Program-made: the position numbers and the translations under genes
Notes under the pieces: generated by a model
Seen by the model: the letters and a program-made list of their open reading frames with translations, nothing else
Databases searched by the model: none
Told to the model about the DNA's origin: nothing
Part shown: in pieces, positions 29,025-38,847 of the stretch
How positions within the stretch are numbered: position 1 is the first letter of the stretch
Layout: each line of letters opens with the position of its first letter
Source of the DNA: Mycolicibacterium sp. P9-64
Lineage (GTDB): Bacteria > Actinomycetota > Actinomycetes > Mycobacteriales > Mycobacteriaceae
DNA length: 64,000 bases
Direction of reading: 5' to 3'
Assembly (NCBI RefSeq): GCF_008329605.1
Contig: NZ_NPKO01000004.1
Span: 248,001 to 312,000 of the forward strand

Positions 29025-29118
29025 ATCGCTGCGCGACGAACTCCTGTCAGCCCAGTTCGCTTGTATTAGTGTCGGATGCGAGTTTCGCCACAACCCAGCA
29101 ATGAAGGTGGAGATGACA

Positions 29119-29748
29119 ATGGCAGGTCTCGACGATCTCTTCGCGGAGATCCCCGTCAAGGACATTGCGAGCAAGCTCGGTGCAGATGAAGGCGAGGTGA
29201 ACACCGCGATTCGCACGCTGGTTCCCGCGCTCGTCGGTGGCGTGCAGCACAACGTCCAGGCGGACGACATCGATTCGAGCAACCTCGAGTCGGCCGTGAC
29301 CGCGCAGGGCGCCAGCGGCCTTCTCGACGGTGGCGTCAGCGTCGACCAGGTCGACGAGCAGGAGGGCAACAAGCTCGTCGCCAACATCTTCGGCGGCAAC
29401 GACAGCGGCCAGGTGGCCTCGGCGTTGGCGGGCACCGGTGCTGGCGGTAGCGACCTGATCAAGAAGCTGTTGCCGATCCTCGCTCCGATCGTGCTTGCCT
29501 ACATCGGCAAGCAGCTCACCAAGGGCAGTGGTAGTGCAGCCCCGGCCGGCAACCAACCACAGTCCGCGCCAAGTGGTGGCGGCCTCGGCGACATCCTCGG
29601 CAGCATCCTCGGTGGTGCGTCCGGTGGTGGTGGCGGCGGAAACAATCCGCTCGGCAGCATCTTGGGCAGCGTCCTCGGTGGCGGCAGCGGCGGTCAGGGC
29701 AACGCGATCGGCGAGATTCTCGGCGGACTGCTCGGCGGCAAGAAGTAG
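29119..29748 (+). CDS. DUF937-domain protein with Gly-rich tail
   Basis: The 209-residue product is read from the ATG at 29119, preceded by AAGGTGGAGA; an ATG at 29101 lacks a site. Residues 1-135 match the DUF937 layout (MAGLDDLFAEIPVKDIASKLGA, then TLVPALVGGVQHN and ANIFGGNDSGQVASALAG). Residues 150-209 are Gly/Ser-rich with repeated GDILGSILGG-type words. Function of DUF937 is unknown. It stands alone upstream of valS with a terminator after it. Confidence 0.88.
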   Translation: MAGLDDLFAEIPVKDIASKLGADEGEVNTAIRTLVPALVGGVQHNVQADDIDSSNLESAVTAQGASGLLDGGVSVDQVDEQEGNKLVANIFGGNDSGQVASALAGTGAGGSDLIKKLLPILAPIVLAYIGKQLTKGSGSAAPAGNQPQSAPSGGGLGDILGSILGGASGGGGGGNNPLGSILGSVLGGGSGGQGNAIGEILGGLLGGKK

Positions 29749-29802
29749 GAATTCGCGCCCCGGCGGGCAGGAGCGCAGCGACCGGGGAATTCGACAGCGC
29801 GC

Positions 29803-29832
29803 AGCCCCCGAGGTCCTCGGACTTCGGGGGCT
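29803..29832 (+). terminator. terminator hairpin after the DUF937 gene
   Basis: Stem AGCCCCCGA (29803-29811) pairs with TCGGGGGCT (29824-29832) around a 12 nt loop, followed by TTCGCG. It lies 55 bp after the stop and 37 bp before the valS start, so it probably ends the DUF937 transcript. Confidence 0.65.
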
Positions 29833-29869
29833 TTCGCGTCTTGCCGACCGGTCTTCCTAGAATGTTGCG

Positions 29870-32533
29870 GTGACCGCCAGTTCAGAGCCCGCCGATAGCC
29901 CAGGGTTGCAATCGCTGCCCAAGACGTGGGATCCGACCGCGGTAGAGAGTGACCTGTACCAGGCCTGGGTGGACGCCGGCTACTTCACCGCCGACGCCGC
30001 CAGCGAAAAGCCGCCGTACTCGATCGTGCTACCGCCGCCGAACGTGACCGGCAGCCTGCACATGGGCCACGCGCTCGACCACACGCTGATGGACGCGCTG
30101 ACCCGGCGCAAGCGGATGCAGGGCTACGAGGTGCTGTGGCTGCCTGGCATGGACCACGCGGGCATCGCTACCCAGAGCGTGGTGGAGAAGCAGCTGGCCG
30201 TCGACGGCAAGTCGAAGGAAGACTTCGGCCGCGAGCTGTTCATCGACAAGGTGTGGGACTGGAAGCGCGAGTCCGGCGGCACCATCGGCGGTCAGATGCG
30301 CCGACTCGGCGACGGCGTCGACTGGAGCCGAGACCGCTTCACCATGGACGAGGGCCTGTCGCGGGCCGTCCGGACGATCTTCAAGAGCCTGTTCGACGCC
30401 GGGTTGATCTATCAGGCCGAGCGGCTGGTGAACTGGTCGCCGGTGCTCGAGACCGCGGTCTCCGACCTCGAGGTGAAGTACGAGGACGTCGAGGGCGAGC
30501 TGGTGTCGTTCCGGTACGGGTCGATGGATGACGCCTTGCCGCACATCGTGGTCGCCACCACGCGGCTCGAGACGATGCTCGGTGACACTGCGATCGCCGT
30601 GCACCCCGACGACGACCGCTACCGTGATCTGGTCGGCACCACGCTGCCGCACCCGTTCCTCGAGCGCAACATCGTGATCGTTGCCGACGAGCACGTCGAC
30701 CCCGAATTCGGAACCGGCGCAGTCAAGGTCACCCCGGCACACGACCCGAACGACTTCGAGATCGGTATTCGGCACGGCCTGCCGATGCCGTCGATCATGG
30801 ACACCAAGGGTCGGATCGCCGATACGGGAACCGAATTCGACGGCATGGACCGCTTCGATGCCCGCGTCGCCGTCCGCGAAGCGCTCGCGAAGGAAGGGCG
30901 CATCGTCGCGGAGAAGCGGCCCTACCTGCACAGCGTCGGGCATTCCGAACGCAGCGGTGAACCGATCGAGCCGCGGCTGTCGCTGCAGTGGTGGGTGAAG
31001 GTCGAATCGTTGGCCAAGGCGGCCGGTGACGCCGTGCGTAACGGCGACACCGTGATTCACCCCAAGAGCCTGGAACCACGCTGGTTCGCCTGGGTCGACG
31101 ACATGCACGACTGGTGCATCTCTCGGCAACTGTGGTGGGGCCATCGCATCCCGGTCTGGCACGGTCCCAACGGTGAGAAGGTCTGCGTCGGTCCTGACGA
31201 GACCCCGCCGGAGGGCTGGGAGCAGGACGCCGACGTGCTGGACACCTGGTTCTCCTCGGCGCTGTGGCCCTTCTCCACGATGGGCTGGCCCGACCGCACG
31301 CCCGAACTCGACAAGTTCTATCCGACAACCGTTCTCGTCACCGGTTACGACATCATCTTCTTCTGGGTGGCCAGGATGATGATGTTCGGCACCTTCGTCG
31401 GCGGCGACGAGGCCATCACCGCTGGCGGCAGCCGGGGCCCCCAGGTGCCGTTCGAGAACGTCTTCCTGCACGGCCTCATCCGTGACGAATTCGGCCGCAA
31501 GATGAGCAAGTCCAAGGGCAACGGCATCGACCCGCTGGACTGGGTGGAGACCTTCGGTGCCGACGCCTTGCGGTTCACCTTGGCGCGCGGCGCCACCCCC
31601 GGTGGCGACATGTCGATCGGCGAGGACCACGCCCGCGCGTCGAGGAACTTCGCCACCAAGCTGTTCAACGCCACCCGGTTCGCGTTGATGAACGGCGCCG
31701 CTCCCGCGCCGCTGCCAGCCGACGAGAACCTCACCGAAGCCGATCGGTGGATTCTCGGCGAGCTGGCGAAGACCAACGCAGCGGTCGACGAAGCCTTCGA
31801 CGCCTACGAATTCAGCAAGGCGTGTGACGCCCTCTACCGATTCATCTGGGACGACTTCTGCGACTGGTACGTCGAACTCGCCAAGGTTCAGGTGGCGAAC
31901 GGCGTTACGCACACCCCCGCGGTGCTCGCGTTCGTTCTCGACAACGTCCTCAAGCTGCTGCACCCGATCATGCCGTTCGTCACCGAAACGCTGTGGAAGG
32001 CGCTGACCGGTGGCGAGTCGATCGTCATCGCGGAGTGGCCAAAGCCGCAGTGGTTCACCGGATCCGAGTTCTCGGCGAACCGCGTTCTCAACGTCCAGGA
32101 GCTCATCACCCAGATCAGGCGCTTCCGCAGCGATCAGGGACTCAAGGATCGGCAGCGGATTCCCGCTCGTGTCTCGGGGATCCCCGCCGATGACACCGAG
32201 ATCGATCTGGGTCCCGTCTTCGCGCTCGCCTGGTTGACCGAATCGGACGAAGGTTTCAGTCCCACCGCCTCGGTCGAGGTCCGCCTGAGCCCAGCGACGG
32301 TCACCATCGAACTCGACACGTCGGGCACCGTCGACGTCGCCGCGGAGCGTCGCCGCCTGGAGAAGGATCTGGCTGCCGCCGAGAAGGAGTTGACCCAGAC
32401 CACCGAGAAGCTCGGCAACGAGGCGTTCGTGGCCAAGGCACCGGAGGCCGTCGTCGACAAGATCAAGGCCCGGCGTCAACTGGCCTCCGAAGAGGTCGAG
32501 CGCATCTCCGGTCGTCTCGCCGGTCTCTCGTGA
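29870..32533 (+). CDS. valS: valyl-tRNA synthetase
   Basis: The 887-residue class I synthetase starts with GTG. The HIGH-type motif is [17 protein letters not shown] (residues about 55-70) and the KMSKS motif is [14 protein letters not shown] (about 545). The editing domain lies between them ([17 protein letters not shown]). The tRNA-binding anticodon domain and the C-terminal coiled coil ([21 protein letters not shown]) are complete. Charges tRNA-Val. The stop overlaps the folC start (GTGA). Confidence 0.97.
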   Translation: MTASSEPADSPGLQSLPKTWDPTAVESDLYQAWVDAGYFTADAASEKPPYSIVLPPPNVTGSLHMGHALDHTLMDALTRRKRMQGYEVLWLPGMDHAGIATQSVVEKQLAVDGKSKEDFGRELFIDKVWDWKRESGGTIGGQMRRLGDGVDWSRDRFTMDEGLSRAVRTIFKSLFDAGLIYQAERLVNWSPVLETAVSDLEVKYEDVEGELVSFRYGSMDDALPHIVVATTRLETMLGDTAIAVHPDDDRYRDLVGTTLPHPFLERNIVIVADEHVDPEFGTGAVKVTPAHDPNDFEIGIRHGLPMPSIMDTKGRIADTGTEFDGMDRFDARVAVREALAKEGRIVAEKRPYLHSVGHSERSGEPIEPRLSLQWWVKVESLAKAAGDAVRNGDTVIHPKSLEPRWFAWVDDMHDWCISRQLWWGHRIPVWHGPNGEKVCVGPDETPPEGWEQDADVLDTWFSSALWPFSTMGWPDRTPELDKFYPTTVLVTGYDIIFFWVARMMMFGTFVGGDEAITAGGSRGPQVPFENVFLHGLIRDEFGRKMSKSKGNGIDPLDWVETFGADALRFTLARGATPGGDMSIGEDHARASRNFATKLFNATRFALMNGAAPAPLPADENLTEADRWILGELAKTNAAVDEAFDAYEFSKACDALYRFIWDDFCDWYVELAKVQVANGVTHTPAVLAFVLDNVLKLLHPIMPFVTETLWKALTGGESIVIAEWPKPQWFTGSEFSANRVLNVQELITQIRRFRSDQGLKDRQRIPARVSGIPADDTEIDLGPVFALAWLTESDEGFSPTASVEVRLSPATVTIELDTSGTVDVAAERRRLEKDLAAAEKELTQTTEKLGNEAFVAKAPEAVVDKIKARRQLASEEVERISGRLAGLS

Positions 32534-33960
32534 ACCCGTCCGAGCCGACGCCCGACGAAATCGCCGCGCTGCTGCAGGTCGAGCACCTGCTCGACCAGCG
32601 GTGGCCGGAGACGAAACTCGAACCAAGCACGACGCGCATCGAAGCGCTGCTCGAGCTGCTCGGGTCGCCGCAGCGGGCGTACCCGAGCATCCACGTCGCA
32701 GGAACCAACGGCAAGACGTCGGTGGTTCGGTTGATCGACTCACTGCTGACCGCCCTGCATCGCCGCACCGGCCGCACGACCAGCCCGCACCTGCAGTCCG
32801 CGGTCGAGCGCATTTCGATCGACGGCAAGCCCATCACGCCCGCGCAGTACGTCGAGACCTACCGCGAGATCGAGCCGTTCGTCGAGATCGTCGACGCGCA
32901 ATCCCAGGCGGGTGAGCTGGGTCCCGTCGGCCCGAGGCTGAGCAAGTTCGAGGTACTGACGGCGATGGCGTTCGCCGCATTCGCCGACGCGCCCGTCGAC
33001 GTCGCGGTGGTGGAGACCGGGCTCGGCGGACGCTGGGATGCCACCAACGTCGTCGACGCGCCCGTTGCCGTCATCACCCCCATCGGCATCGACCACGTCG
33101 ACTATCTGGGTGACACGATCGCCAAGATCGCCGCGGAGAAGGCGGGCATCATCACGAAGCAGAAGATCGACGTGGTGCCCGAGGGCATGGACCTGGACAC
33201 CGTCGTGGTGATCGGGCAGCAGACCCCGGAGGCCATGGAGGTGCTGATGGACCAGGCCGTCCGCGTCGATGCCGCCGTGGCTCGCGAGGACTCCGAGTTC
33301 GCCGTGCGCCGCCGCGAAGTCGCCGTCGGGGGTCAGCTCCTCGAGCTGCAGGGCCTCGGTGGCATCTACACCGACATCTTCCTGCCCCTGCACGGAGAGC
33401 ATCAGGCGCACAACGCGGTGCTGGCGCTGGCCGCCGTCGAGGCGTTCTTCGGCGCCGGTACACAGAGTCAGCTCGACGTCGACGCCGTGCGTGCCGGGTT
33501 CGCTACGGTCGCCAACCCCGGCCGCCTGGAACGAATGCGCAGCGCCCCAACGGTATTCATCGATGCGGCGCACAATCCGGCGGGTGCGGCCGCGCTCGCA
33601 TCCGCATTGGACACCGAGTTCGACTTCCACTTCCTGTTGGGCGTCGTATCGGTGATGGCGGACAAGGACGTCGACGGCATCCTCGCCGCACTCGAGCCCG
33701 CGTTCGATCAGATCGTGGTGACCACCAACGGGTCCCCCCGCGCGATGGACGTCGAGGAACTCGCCATCCGTGCCGAGGAGCGTTTCGGTCAGGACCGCGT
33801 GGTCAGAGCCGCTACGTTGCCCGATGCCATCGAGACCGCGACCGCGCTCATCGAAGAGTCCGGCCAAGACGACGGGTTCTCCGGCGCGGGCATGGTCATC
33901 ACCGGCTCCGTGGTCACCGCGGGCGTCGCACGCACGCTGTTCGGCAGGGACCCTCAGTGA
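32530..33960 (+). CDS. folC: folylpolyglutamate synthase / dihydrofolate synthase
   Basis: The 476-residue Mur-ligase-type protein has the ATP loop [16 protein letters not shown] and the folate-region [18 protein letters not shown]. Further motifs are [29 protein letters not shown], and IDAAHNPAG for the C-terminal domain. It adds glutamates to folates in the cytoplasm. GTG start overlaps valS; stop overlaps the DUF4233 gene, forming a coupled block as in M. tuberculosis (Rv2447c). Confidence 0.96.
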   Translation: MNPSEPTPDEIAALLQVEHLLDQRWPETKLEPSTTRIEALLELLGSPQRAYPSIHVAGTNGKTSVVRLIDSLLTALHRRTGRTTSPHLQSAVERISIDGKPITPAQYVETYREIEPFVEIVDAQSQAGELGPVGPRLSKFEVLTAMAFAAFADAPVDVAVVETGLGGRWDATNVVDAPVAVITPIGIDHVDYLGDTIAKIAAEKAGIITKQKIDVVPEGMDLDTVVVIGQQTPEAMEVLMDQAVRVDAAVAREDSEFAVRRREVAVGGQLLELQGLGGIYTDIFLPLHGEHQAHNAVLALAAVEAFFGAGTQSQLDVDAVRAGFATVANPGRLERMRSAPTVFIDAAHNPAGAAALASALDTEFDFHFLLGVVSVMADKDVDGILAALEPAFDQIVVTTNGSPRAMDVEELAIRAEERFGQDRVVRAATLPDAIETATALIEESGQDDGFSGAGMVITGSVVTAGVARTLFGRDPQ

Positions 33961-34415
33961 CCCAACTGCCCCCAGAAGAACCCGGGGACGGACCCGACGG
34001 CGCCGTCGCGCCAGGGGCGAGCGAAGCGACGGGGGATATTCCGCCGGATCCGTGGAAGAGCTTCCGCGGTGTCATGGCGGGCACGCTGATCCTGGAATCC
34101 ATCGTGGTGCTACTCGCGCTGCCGGTGGTCTCGGTCGTCGGTGGCGGCCTGAGCGGCGCGAGCACCGCCTACCTCGTCGGTGTCGCCGTCGTGCTGATCT
34201 TGATGGCAGGTGTGCAAGGCAAGCCGTGGGCGTTGAAGGCGAACATCGGCATTCAGTTCGTCCTGGTTGCCGGAGCGTTCATTCACGTCACGGTCGGTTT
34301 CATCGGCGTGCTCTTCGTCGTGGTCTGGGTGCTCATCGCGTACCTGAAGGCCGAGGTCAAGCGACGCCAGGACCGCGGCCTGCTGCCCGGTCAGCAGCCG
34401 CCGTCTACTGACTAG
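33957..34415 (+). CDS. DUF4233 small integral membrane protein
   Basis: The 152-residue product has an N-terminal polar, Pro/Gly/Asp-rich stretch and then four hydrophobic segments ([65 protein letters not shown]). It ends in a basic tail. It matches Rv2446c in position and layout; function unknown. The N-terminal codons 20-26 (GASEATGD) are encoded by the dispersed GGCGAGCGAAGCGACGGGG repeat, so the repeat has been absorbed into the coding sequence. GTG start overlaps folC. Confidence 0.9.
   Translation: MTQLPPEEPGDGPDGAVAPGASEATGDIPPDPWKSFRGVMAGTLILESIVVLLALPVVSVVGGGLSGASTAYLVGVAVVLILMAGVQGKPWALKANIGIQFVLVAGAFIHVTVGFIGVLFVVVWVLIAYLKAEVKRRQDRGLLPGQQPPSTD
34014..34035. repeat. dispersed 22 bp repeat copy inside the DUF4233 gene
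   Basis: The same 22 bp (core GGCGAGCGAAGCGACGGGG) occurs in the four tandem units at 25591-25722 (opposite orientation) and at 53539-53560. Here it is in frame in the polar N-terminal segment. Confidence 0.85.
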
Positions 34416-34429
34416 TAGGCTCACCCGAC

Positions 34430-34840
34430 GTGACTGAGCGGACTCTGGTGCTGGTAAAGCCCGATGGCGTCAAGCGCCAACTCGTAGGCGAGATCCTTGG
34501 CCGAATCGAACGCAAGGGCCTGACCATCGCGGCCCTCGAACTCAAGACCGTCAGCGACGACGTCGCCCGGCAGCACTACGCCGAGCACGCGGACAAGCCG
34601 TTCTTCGGATCGCTGCTGGAATTCATCACCTCCGGGCCCGTGGTGGCCGCCATCGTCGAGGGGCCGCGGGCCGTTGCCGCGTTCCGTCAGATCGCAGGCG
34701 GCACGGATCCCGTCGAGAAGGCAACACCCGGCACCATCCGCGGTGACCTGGCTCTCGTCACCCAGGACAACCTGGTTCACGGCTCGGATTCGCCGGAGTC
34801 GGCGGCCCGCGAGATCGAGCTCTGGTTCCCCGGCCGTTAG
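34430..34840 (+). CDS. ndk: nucleoside diphosphate kinase
   Basis: The 136-residue product has the N-terminal [20 protein letters not shown] and the active-site segment [20 protein letters not shown], with the phosphohistidine in VHGSDS. Ndk balances NTP and dNTP pools. GTG start, 14 bp after the DUF4233 stop. Same place as Rv2445c. Confidence 0.96.
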   Translation: MTERTLVLVKPDGVKRQLVGEILGRIERKGLTIAALELKTVSDDVARQHYAEHADKPFFGSLLEFITSGPVVAAIVEGPRAVAAFRQIAGGTDPVEKATPGTIRGDLALVTQDNLVHGSDSPESAAREIELWFPGR

Positions 34841-35144
34841 CTGCTGGATTGAGGTGACATTCGCACCTCGTCAGAAAAGCCTCCGCGGTGTGGGATACTG
34901 GACCAGGGTGACCGGCTCACAACCAGGGTCGGGCGCCCGGATGAAGACTTAGACGAGCGCGACCACTTGGGATGTTCCCAAGTGCGGCGCCGACCGTCCA
35001 GCCATCATTCAGCCAGGCACCGAGTGCTCTCCCGAGTAGCTCGGAGCGAGACCATACAAGCTCGGGAGCAGTTGCCCGGGCCCATAGCGGAAGCCCTCGC
35101 GTGGCCGCGTCGATACGACGCGCCCGGGGGCTTGAGGAGAATTC
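34841..35144 (+). promoter_or_regulatory. rne promoter and long leader
   Basis: This gap between ndk and rne has a GATACT -10-like hexamer at 34894-34899 with no strong -35. If it is used, the rne mRNA leader would be about 240 nt. Within it lies a perfect hairpin at 34964-34984. Bacterial RNase E often controls its own mRNA through a structured leader (known in E. coli); whether this leader does so is inference. Confidence 0.5.
34964..34984 (+). promoter_or_regulatory. 9 bp hairpin in the rne leader
   Basis: CACTTGGGA (34964-34972) pairs perfectly with TCCCAAGTG (34976-34984) around a TGT loop, about 160 nt before the rne start. It is not followed by a U-tract, so it is more likely a leader structure than a terminator. 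Confidence 0.6.
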
Positions 35145-37937
35145 GTGGCCGAAGATGCCCATACCCAAGACCTATCTGAAGACACCAAGCCGGAACAGGA
35201 TCCGCCAGCTGAGCAGCTGAGCGAGGACTTCGCGCCGCCCATCGTGGTGGTGTTCGACGACGAGGTGGTTCCCGAGCCGGTGCTCGTCGAGCCCGTCGAC
35301 GAAGCTGCCGACGAGGTGGCATCCGACGAGCCGATCGAGGGTGACGAGCCCGAATCGCGGCTGATGCTCGAGGCCCCTCCGGTCCCCGTCAACCCGGCCC
35401 CCGCCGAGCCTGCGGCCTACATGCCGCTGTTCGTCGCGCCGCAGCCCGTCACGTTCCGCGCACCCGCGCCGCCCGTCGTCGTCCCAGTCGATGACGACGA
35501 TGACGATGATGACGACGACGATGACGACGATGATTCGGGCGACTCCGACGACGATCACGGCGACCGCCCCGCTGCAGCCCGTCGGCGCAGACGAGGGCGT
35601 CGTGGCCGAGGACGTGGCCGCGGTGAGCAGAATCCAGACGACCCGACCGACGATGACGGCACCGACGACGAAGCCTCAGACCAGGGCGACGGAGACGACG
35701 ACTCGGACGACGAGGGTGCCGACGACGAGAACGGGTCCGGCGAGGCAGGCAACCGCCGCCGCCGCAGGCGCAGGCGCCGCAAGACCGGCGCTGGCGATGG
35801 GGACGAGGCCAGCTCACCGGACGATCCGCCGAACACGGTGGTACACGAACGTCCGCCCCGCGAGAAGGCGGCCAAGGCCGTCAACAACGAGATTCAGGGC
35901 ATCAGCGGGTCCACTCGGCTGGAGGCCAAGCGGCAGCGCCGCAGGGATGGGCGCGACGCGGGGCGGCGCCGTCCGCCGATCCTGAGCGAGGCCGAGTTCC
36001 TGGCCCGCCGCGAGGCGGTCGAGCGCGTGATGGTGGTGCGCGACAAGGTCCGCACCGAACCGCCGCACGAGGGCGCCCGCTACACCCAGATCGCGGTGCT
36101 GGAGGACGGTGTCCTCGTCGAGCACTTCGTCACGTCCGCGGCATCGGCGTCGCTGGTCGGCAACATCTATCTCGGCATCGTGCAGAACGTGCTGCCCTCC
36201 ATGGAGGCGGCGTTCGTCGACATCGGCCGCGGCCGCAATGGCGTGCTCTACGCCGGTGAGGTGAACTGGGAGGCCGCCGGACTCGGTGGCGCCAGTCGCA
36301 AGATCGAACAGGCGCTCAAGCCAGGTGACTACGTCGTCGTCCAGGTGAGCAAGGACCCGGTCGGGCACAAGGGCGCGCGCCTCACCACGCAGGTGTCGCT
36401 GGCCGGGCGGTACCTGGTCTACGTGCCTGGTGCATCGTCGACGGGGATCAGCCGCAAGCTGCCCGACACCGAACGTCAGCGGCTCAAGGAGATCCTGCGC
36501 GACGTGGTGCCCGCTGACGCGGGCGTGATCATCCGCACCGCGTCGGAGGGCGTCAAGGAAGACGACATCCGCACCGACGTGAATCGGCTGCAGGAGCGCT
36601 GGAACGAGGTCGAGGCCAAGGCCGAGGAGACCAAGAAGAAGGCCGCAGGCGCGGCGATCGCGCTCTACGAAGAGCCCGACGTTCTGGTCAAGGTGATCCG
36701 AGACCTGTTCAACGAGGACTTCTCCGGGCTCATCGTCTCCGGCGACGACGCCTGGGAGACCATCGACGGCTACGTGAAATCCGTTGCGCCGGAACTAGTT
36801 CCGCGTATGACCAAGTACGAGCCAGCCTCGCCGGGTGGGCCTGACGTGTTCGCAGTGCACCGCATCGACGAGCAGCTGACCAAGGCGCTGGATCGCAAGG
36901 TGTGGTTGCCCTCGGGCGGCACCTTGGTGATCGACCGCACCGAGGCAATGACGGTGATCGACGTCAACACCGGCAAGTTCACCGGATCTGGCGGAAACCT
37001 CGAGCAGACCGTTACGCGCAACAACTTGGAAGCCGCCGAGGAGACGGTGCGCCAGCTGCGGCTGCGCGACATCGGCGGCATGGTCGTCATCGACTTCATC
37101 GACATGGTGCTCGAGGCCAACCGCGATCTCGTGTTGCGTCGCCTGACCGAGGCGCTCGGTAGGGACCGGACGCGGCACCAGGTGTCGGAGGTGACGTCCC
37201 TCGGGCTGGTGCAGCTGACCCGAAAGCGCTTGGGCACCGGGCTGATCGAGGCGTTCTCGACGAACTGCACCCACTGCGCGGGACGCGGGATCGTGCTGCA
37301 CGCAGACCCCGTCGACACGGCGTCGTCAGCCGGCCGCAGCCCCGAGGCGGGTAGCGGCAGGCGCGGCAAGCGCGGCAAGAAGGGCGTCAAGACCGAGGAC
37401 GTCCAGGTGGCCAAGGTGCCGTCGCACGCCGCGGGCGAACATCCGATGTTCAAGGCGATGGCGGCCGCCAATGGTCGTCCCGAGGACGACGAGGCCGACG
37501 ACGAGTCGACCGAGGATGCGATTGCCGAGTCCGACTTGGCGGATGACGCCGCCGAGCACGTCCATCACGGTCACGTGGACGACGACCGGGACGAGGACTC
37601 GACCGACGCCGAATCCGATGACGACGACTCGGATGAGGATGAGGATGACGTCGATCTGATTGCCGATGACGAGGACGAGGACATCGATGACGATGACATC
37701 GAGGTCATCGGCGACGACTCGGACGACGATGACGATGACTCAGACGACGATGATGACGACTCGGACGACGATGACGATGATGACGACTCGGACGATGAAG
37801 ACGAGGACGACGTCGACGATGACGACGAGGACGACGACGAGGATGAGGATGAGGACGACGACGAGCCCGTCGTTGCCACGTTACGCCCACGCCGCCGTCG
37901 CGCGGCCGCCCGGCCGGCAGGACCGCCAGCCCCATGA
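35145..37937 (+). CDS. rne: ribonuclease E/G
   Basis: The 930-residue product is read from a GTG. Residues 1-270 are a disordered Asp/Glu/Arg/Pro-rich N-terminal arm, including two Asp runs. The catalytic core follows, with the S1 domain (GNIYLGIVQNVLPSMEAAFVDIG), DNase-I-like site MTVIDVNTGKFTG and MVVIDFIDMVLEANRD, and the zinc-link CTHCAGRG. The last 190 residues are almost pure Asp/Ser/Glu. RNase E cuts mRNA and rRNA precursors. The catalytic core in the middle with disordered arms on both sides is the mycobacterial layout (Rv2444c). Confidence 0.96.
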   Translation: MAEDAHTQDLSEDTKPEQDPPAEQLSEDFAPPIVVVFDDEVVPEPVLVEPVDEAADEVASDEPIEGDEPESRLMLEAPPVPVNPAPAEPAAYMPLFVAPQPVTFRAPAPPVVVPVDDDDDDDDDDDDDDDSGDSDDDHGDRPAAARRRRRGRRGRGRGRGEQNPDDPTDDDGTDDEASDQGDGDDDSDDEGADDENGSGEAGNRRRRRRRRRKTGAGDGDEASSPDDPPNTVVHERPPREKAAKAVNNEIQGISGSTRLEAKRQRRRDGRDAGRRRPPILSEAEFLARREAVERVMVVRDKVRTEPPHEGARYTQIAVLEDGVLVEHFVTSAASASLVGNIYLGIVQNVLPSMEAAFVDIGRGRNGVLYAGEVNWEAAGLGGASRKIEQALKPGDYVVVQVSKDPVGHKGARLTTQVSLAGRYLVYVPGASSTGISRKLPDTERQRLKEILRDVVPADAGVIIRTASEGVKEDDIRTDVNRLQERWNEVEAKAEETKKKAAGAAIALYEEPDVLVKVIRDLFNEDFSGLIVSGDDAWETIDGYVKSVAPELVPRMTKYEPASPGGPDVFAVHRIDEQLTKALDRKVWLPSGGTLVIDRTEAMTVIDVNTGKFTGSGGNLEQTVTRNNLEAAEETVRQLRLRDIGGMVVIDFIDMVLEANRDLVLRRLTEALGRDRTRHQVSEVTSLGLVQLTRKRLGTGLIEAFSTNCTHCAGRGIVLHADPVDTASSAGRSPEAGSGRRGKRGKKGVKTEDVQVAKVPSHAAGEHPMFKAMAAANGRPEDDEADDESTEDAIAESDLADDAAEHVHHGHVDDDRDEDSTDAESDDDDSDEDEDDVDLIADDEDEDIDDDDIEVIGDDSDDDDDDSDDDDDDSDDDDDDDDSDDEDEDDVDDDDEDDDEDEDEDDDEPVVATLRPRRRRAAARPAGPPAP

Positions 37938-37972
37938 CGCATAGGGCGGTAGGGGTGAGGGGGATGGCCGGT

Positions 37973-38002
37973 TTGACCCTTTACCTGCTGGTCACGTAAC
38001 CT
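37973..38002 (+). promoter_or_regulatory. sigma-A-like promoter of rplU-rpmA
   Basis: TTGACC (37973-37978) and TAACCT (37997-38002) are separated by 18 bp, the best promoter in the window. Transcription would begin near 38009, giving an L21 leader of about 140 nt. Confidence 0.7.
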
Positions 38003-38147
38003 TGAGCAGCTGTCTTCTGGCTCCGTGACCAACTGAGCCGGTGACAGCATCGGTTTGCGAGGGAACCACCGAGACCCCGCACCCCCAGACCTGCGCTCGC
38101 ACCCTCGGGTAGCGCGCGCCCGCACAGCGAAGTAGAGGTAGTAAACG

Positions 38148-38471
38148 ATGGCAGCCGACAAACCGACGTACGCAATCGTCAAGACAGGCGGCAAGCAGTA
38201 CAAGGTCGCCGTTGGAGACATCGTGAAGGTCGAGAAGCTGGAGCTCGAGGCCGGCGCGTCCGTCTCGCTGCCCGTCGCGCTCGTCGTCGATGGCGCCAAG
38301 GTCACCACCGACGCCAAGGAACTGGCGAAGGTCGCGGTCACCGGCGAGATCCTCGAGCACACCAAGGGCCCGAAGATCCGCATCCACAAGTTCAAGAACA
38401 AGACCGGCTACCACAAGCGCCAAGGCCACCGTCAGCCGCTGACGGTCGTCAAGGTCACCGGAATCAAGTAG
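38148..38471 (+). CDS. rplU: 50S ribosomal protein L21
   Basis: The 107-residue product starts [20 protein letters not shown], with [13 protein letters not shown] typical of L21, and ends with the [17 protein letters not shown] region that contacts 23S rRNA. GTAGAGGTAG precedes the ATG. It is followed by rpmA 16 bp later, the universal pairing. Confidence 0.97.
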   Translation: MAADKPTYAIVKTGGKQYKVAVGDIVKVEKLELEAGASVSLPVALVVDGAKVTTDAKELAKVAVTGEILEHTKGPKIRIHKFKNKTGYHKRQGHRQPLTVVKVTGIK

Positions 38472-38487
38472 TAGAGGGAGCGAACCA

Positions 38488-38754
38488 ATGGCACACAAGA
38501 AGGGCGCTTCCAGCTCGCGCAACGGTCGCGACTCCAATGCCCAGCGGCTTGGCGTCAAGCGTTTCGGCGGCCAGGTCGTGAAGGCCGGCGAGATCATCGT
38601 CCGCCAGCGCGGCACGCACTTCCACCCCGGCGTCAACGTCGGTCGTGGCGATGACGACACCCTGTTCGCCACCGCGCCTGGCGCCGTGGAGTTCGGTGTG
38701 AAGCGCGGACGCAAGACGGTCAACATCGTCCGCGTCGCGCGCCAAGAGGTCTAG
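38488..38754 (+). CDS. rpmA: 50S ribosomal protein L27
   Basis: The 88-residue product begins [32 protein letters not shown]27 sits near the peptidyl-transferase centre, where its flexible N-terminus stabilises the tRNA end. GAGGGAGCGAACC precedes the ATG. The obg start follows 93 bp later, so the three genes are probably one operon. Confidence 0.97.
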   Translation: MAHKKGASSSRNGRDSNAQRLGVKRFGGQVVKAGEIIVRQRGTHFHPGVNVGRGDDDTLFATAPGAVEFGVKRGRKTVNIVRVARQEV

Positions 38755-38847
38755 AGAACCCCTCTCCAACGTCGAGATCGGCGTTTTGCAGGAGGGCTCT
38801 CGCACTTCGTCTGCAAAACGTAGATTTCGTGACGGAAAGGAAGTTCG

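Noticed and set aside
30029..32743. A 904-codon open frame on the minus strand through valS
   Set aside because: It is the antisense of a complete, motif-bearing synthetase; long antisense frames are expected at this GC content and the product has no recognisable domain.
37571..38401. Ser-rich minus-strand frame opposite the rne tail and rplU
   Set aside because: The poly-Ser run is simply the complement of the Asp codon tract of rne.
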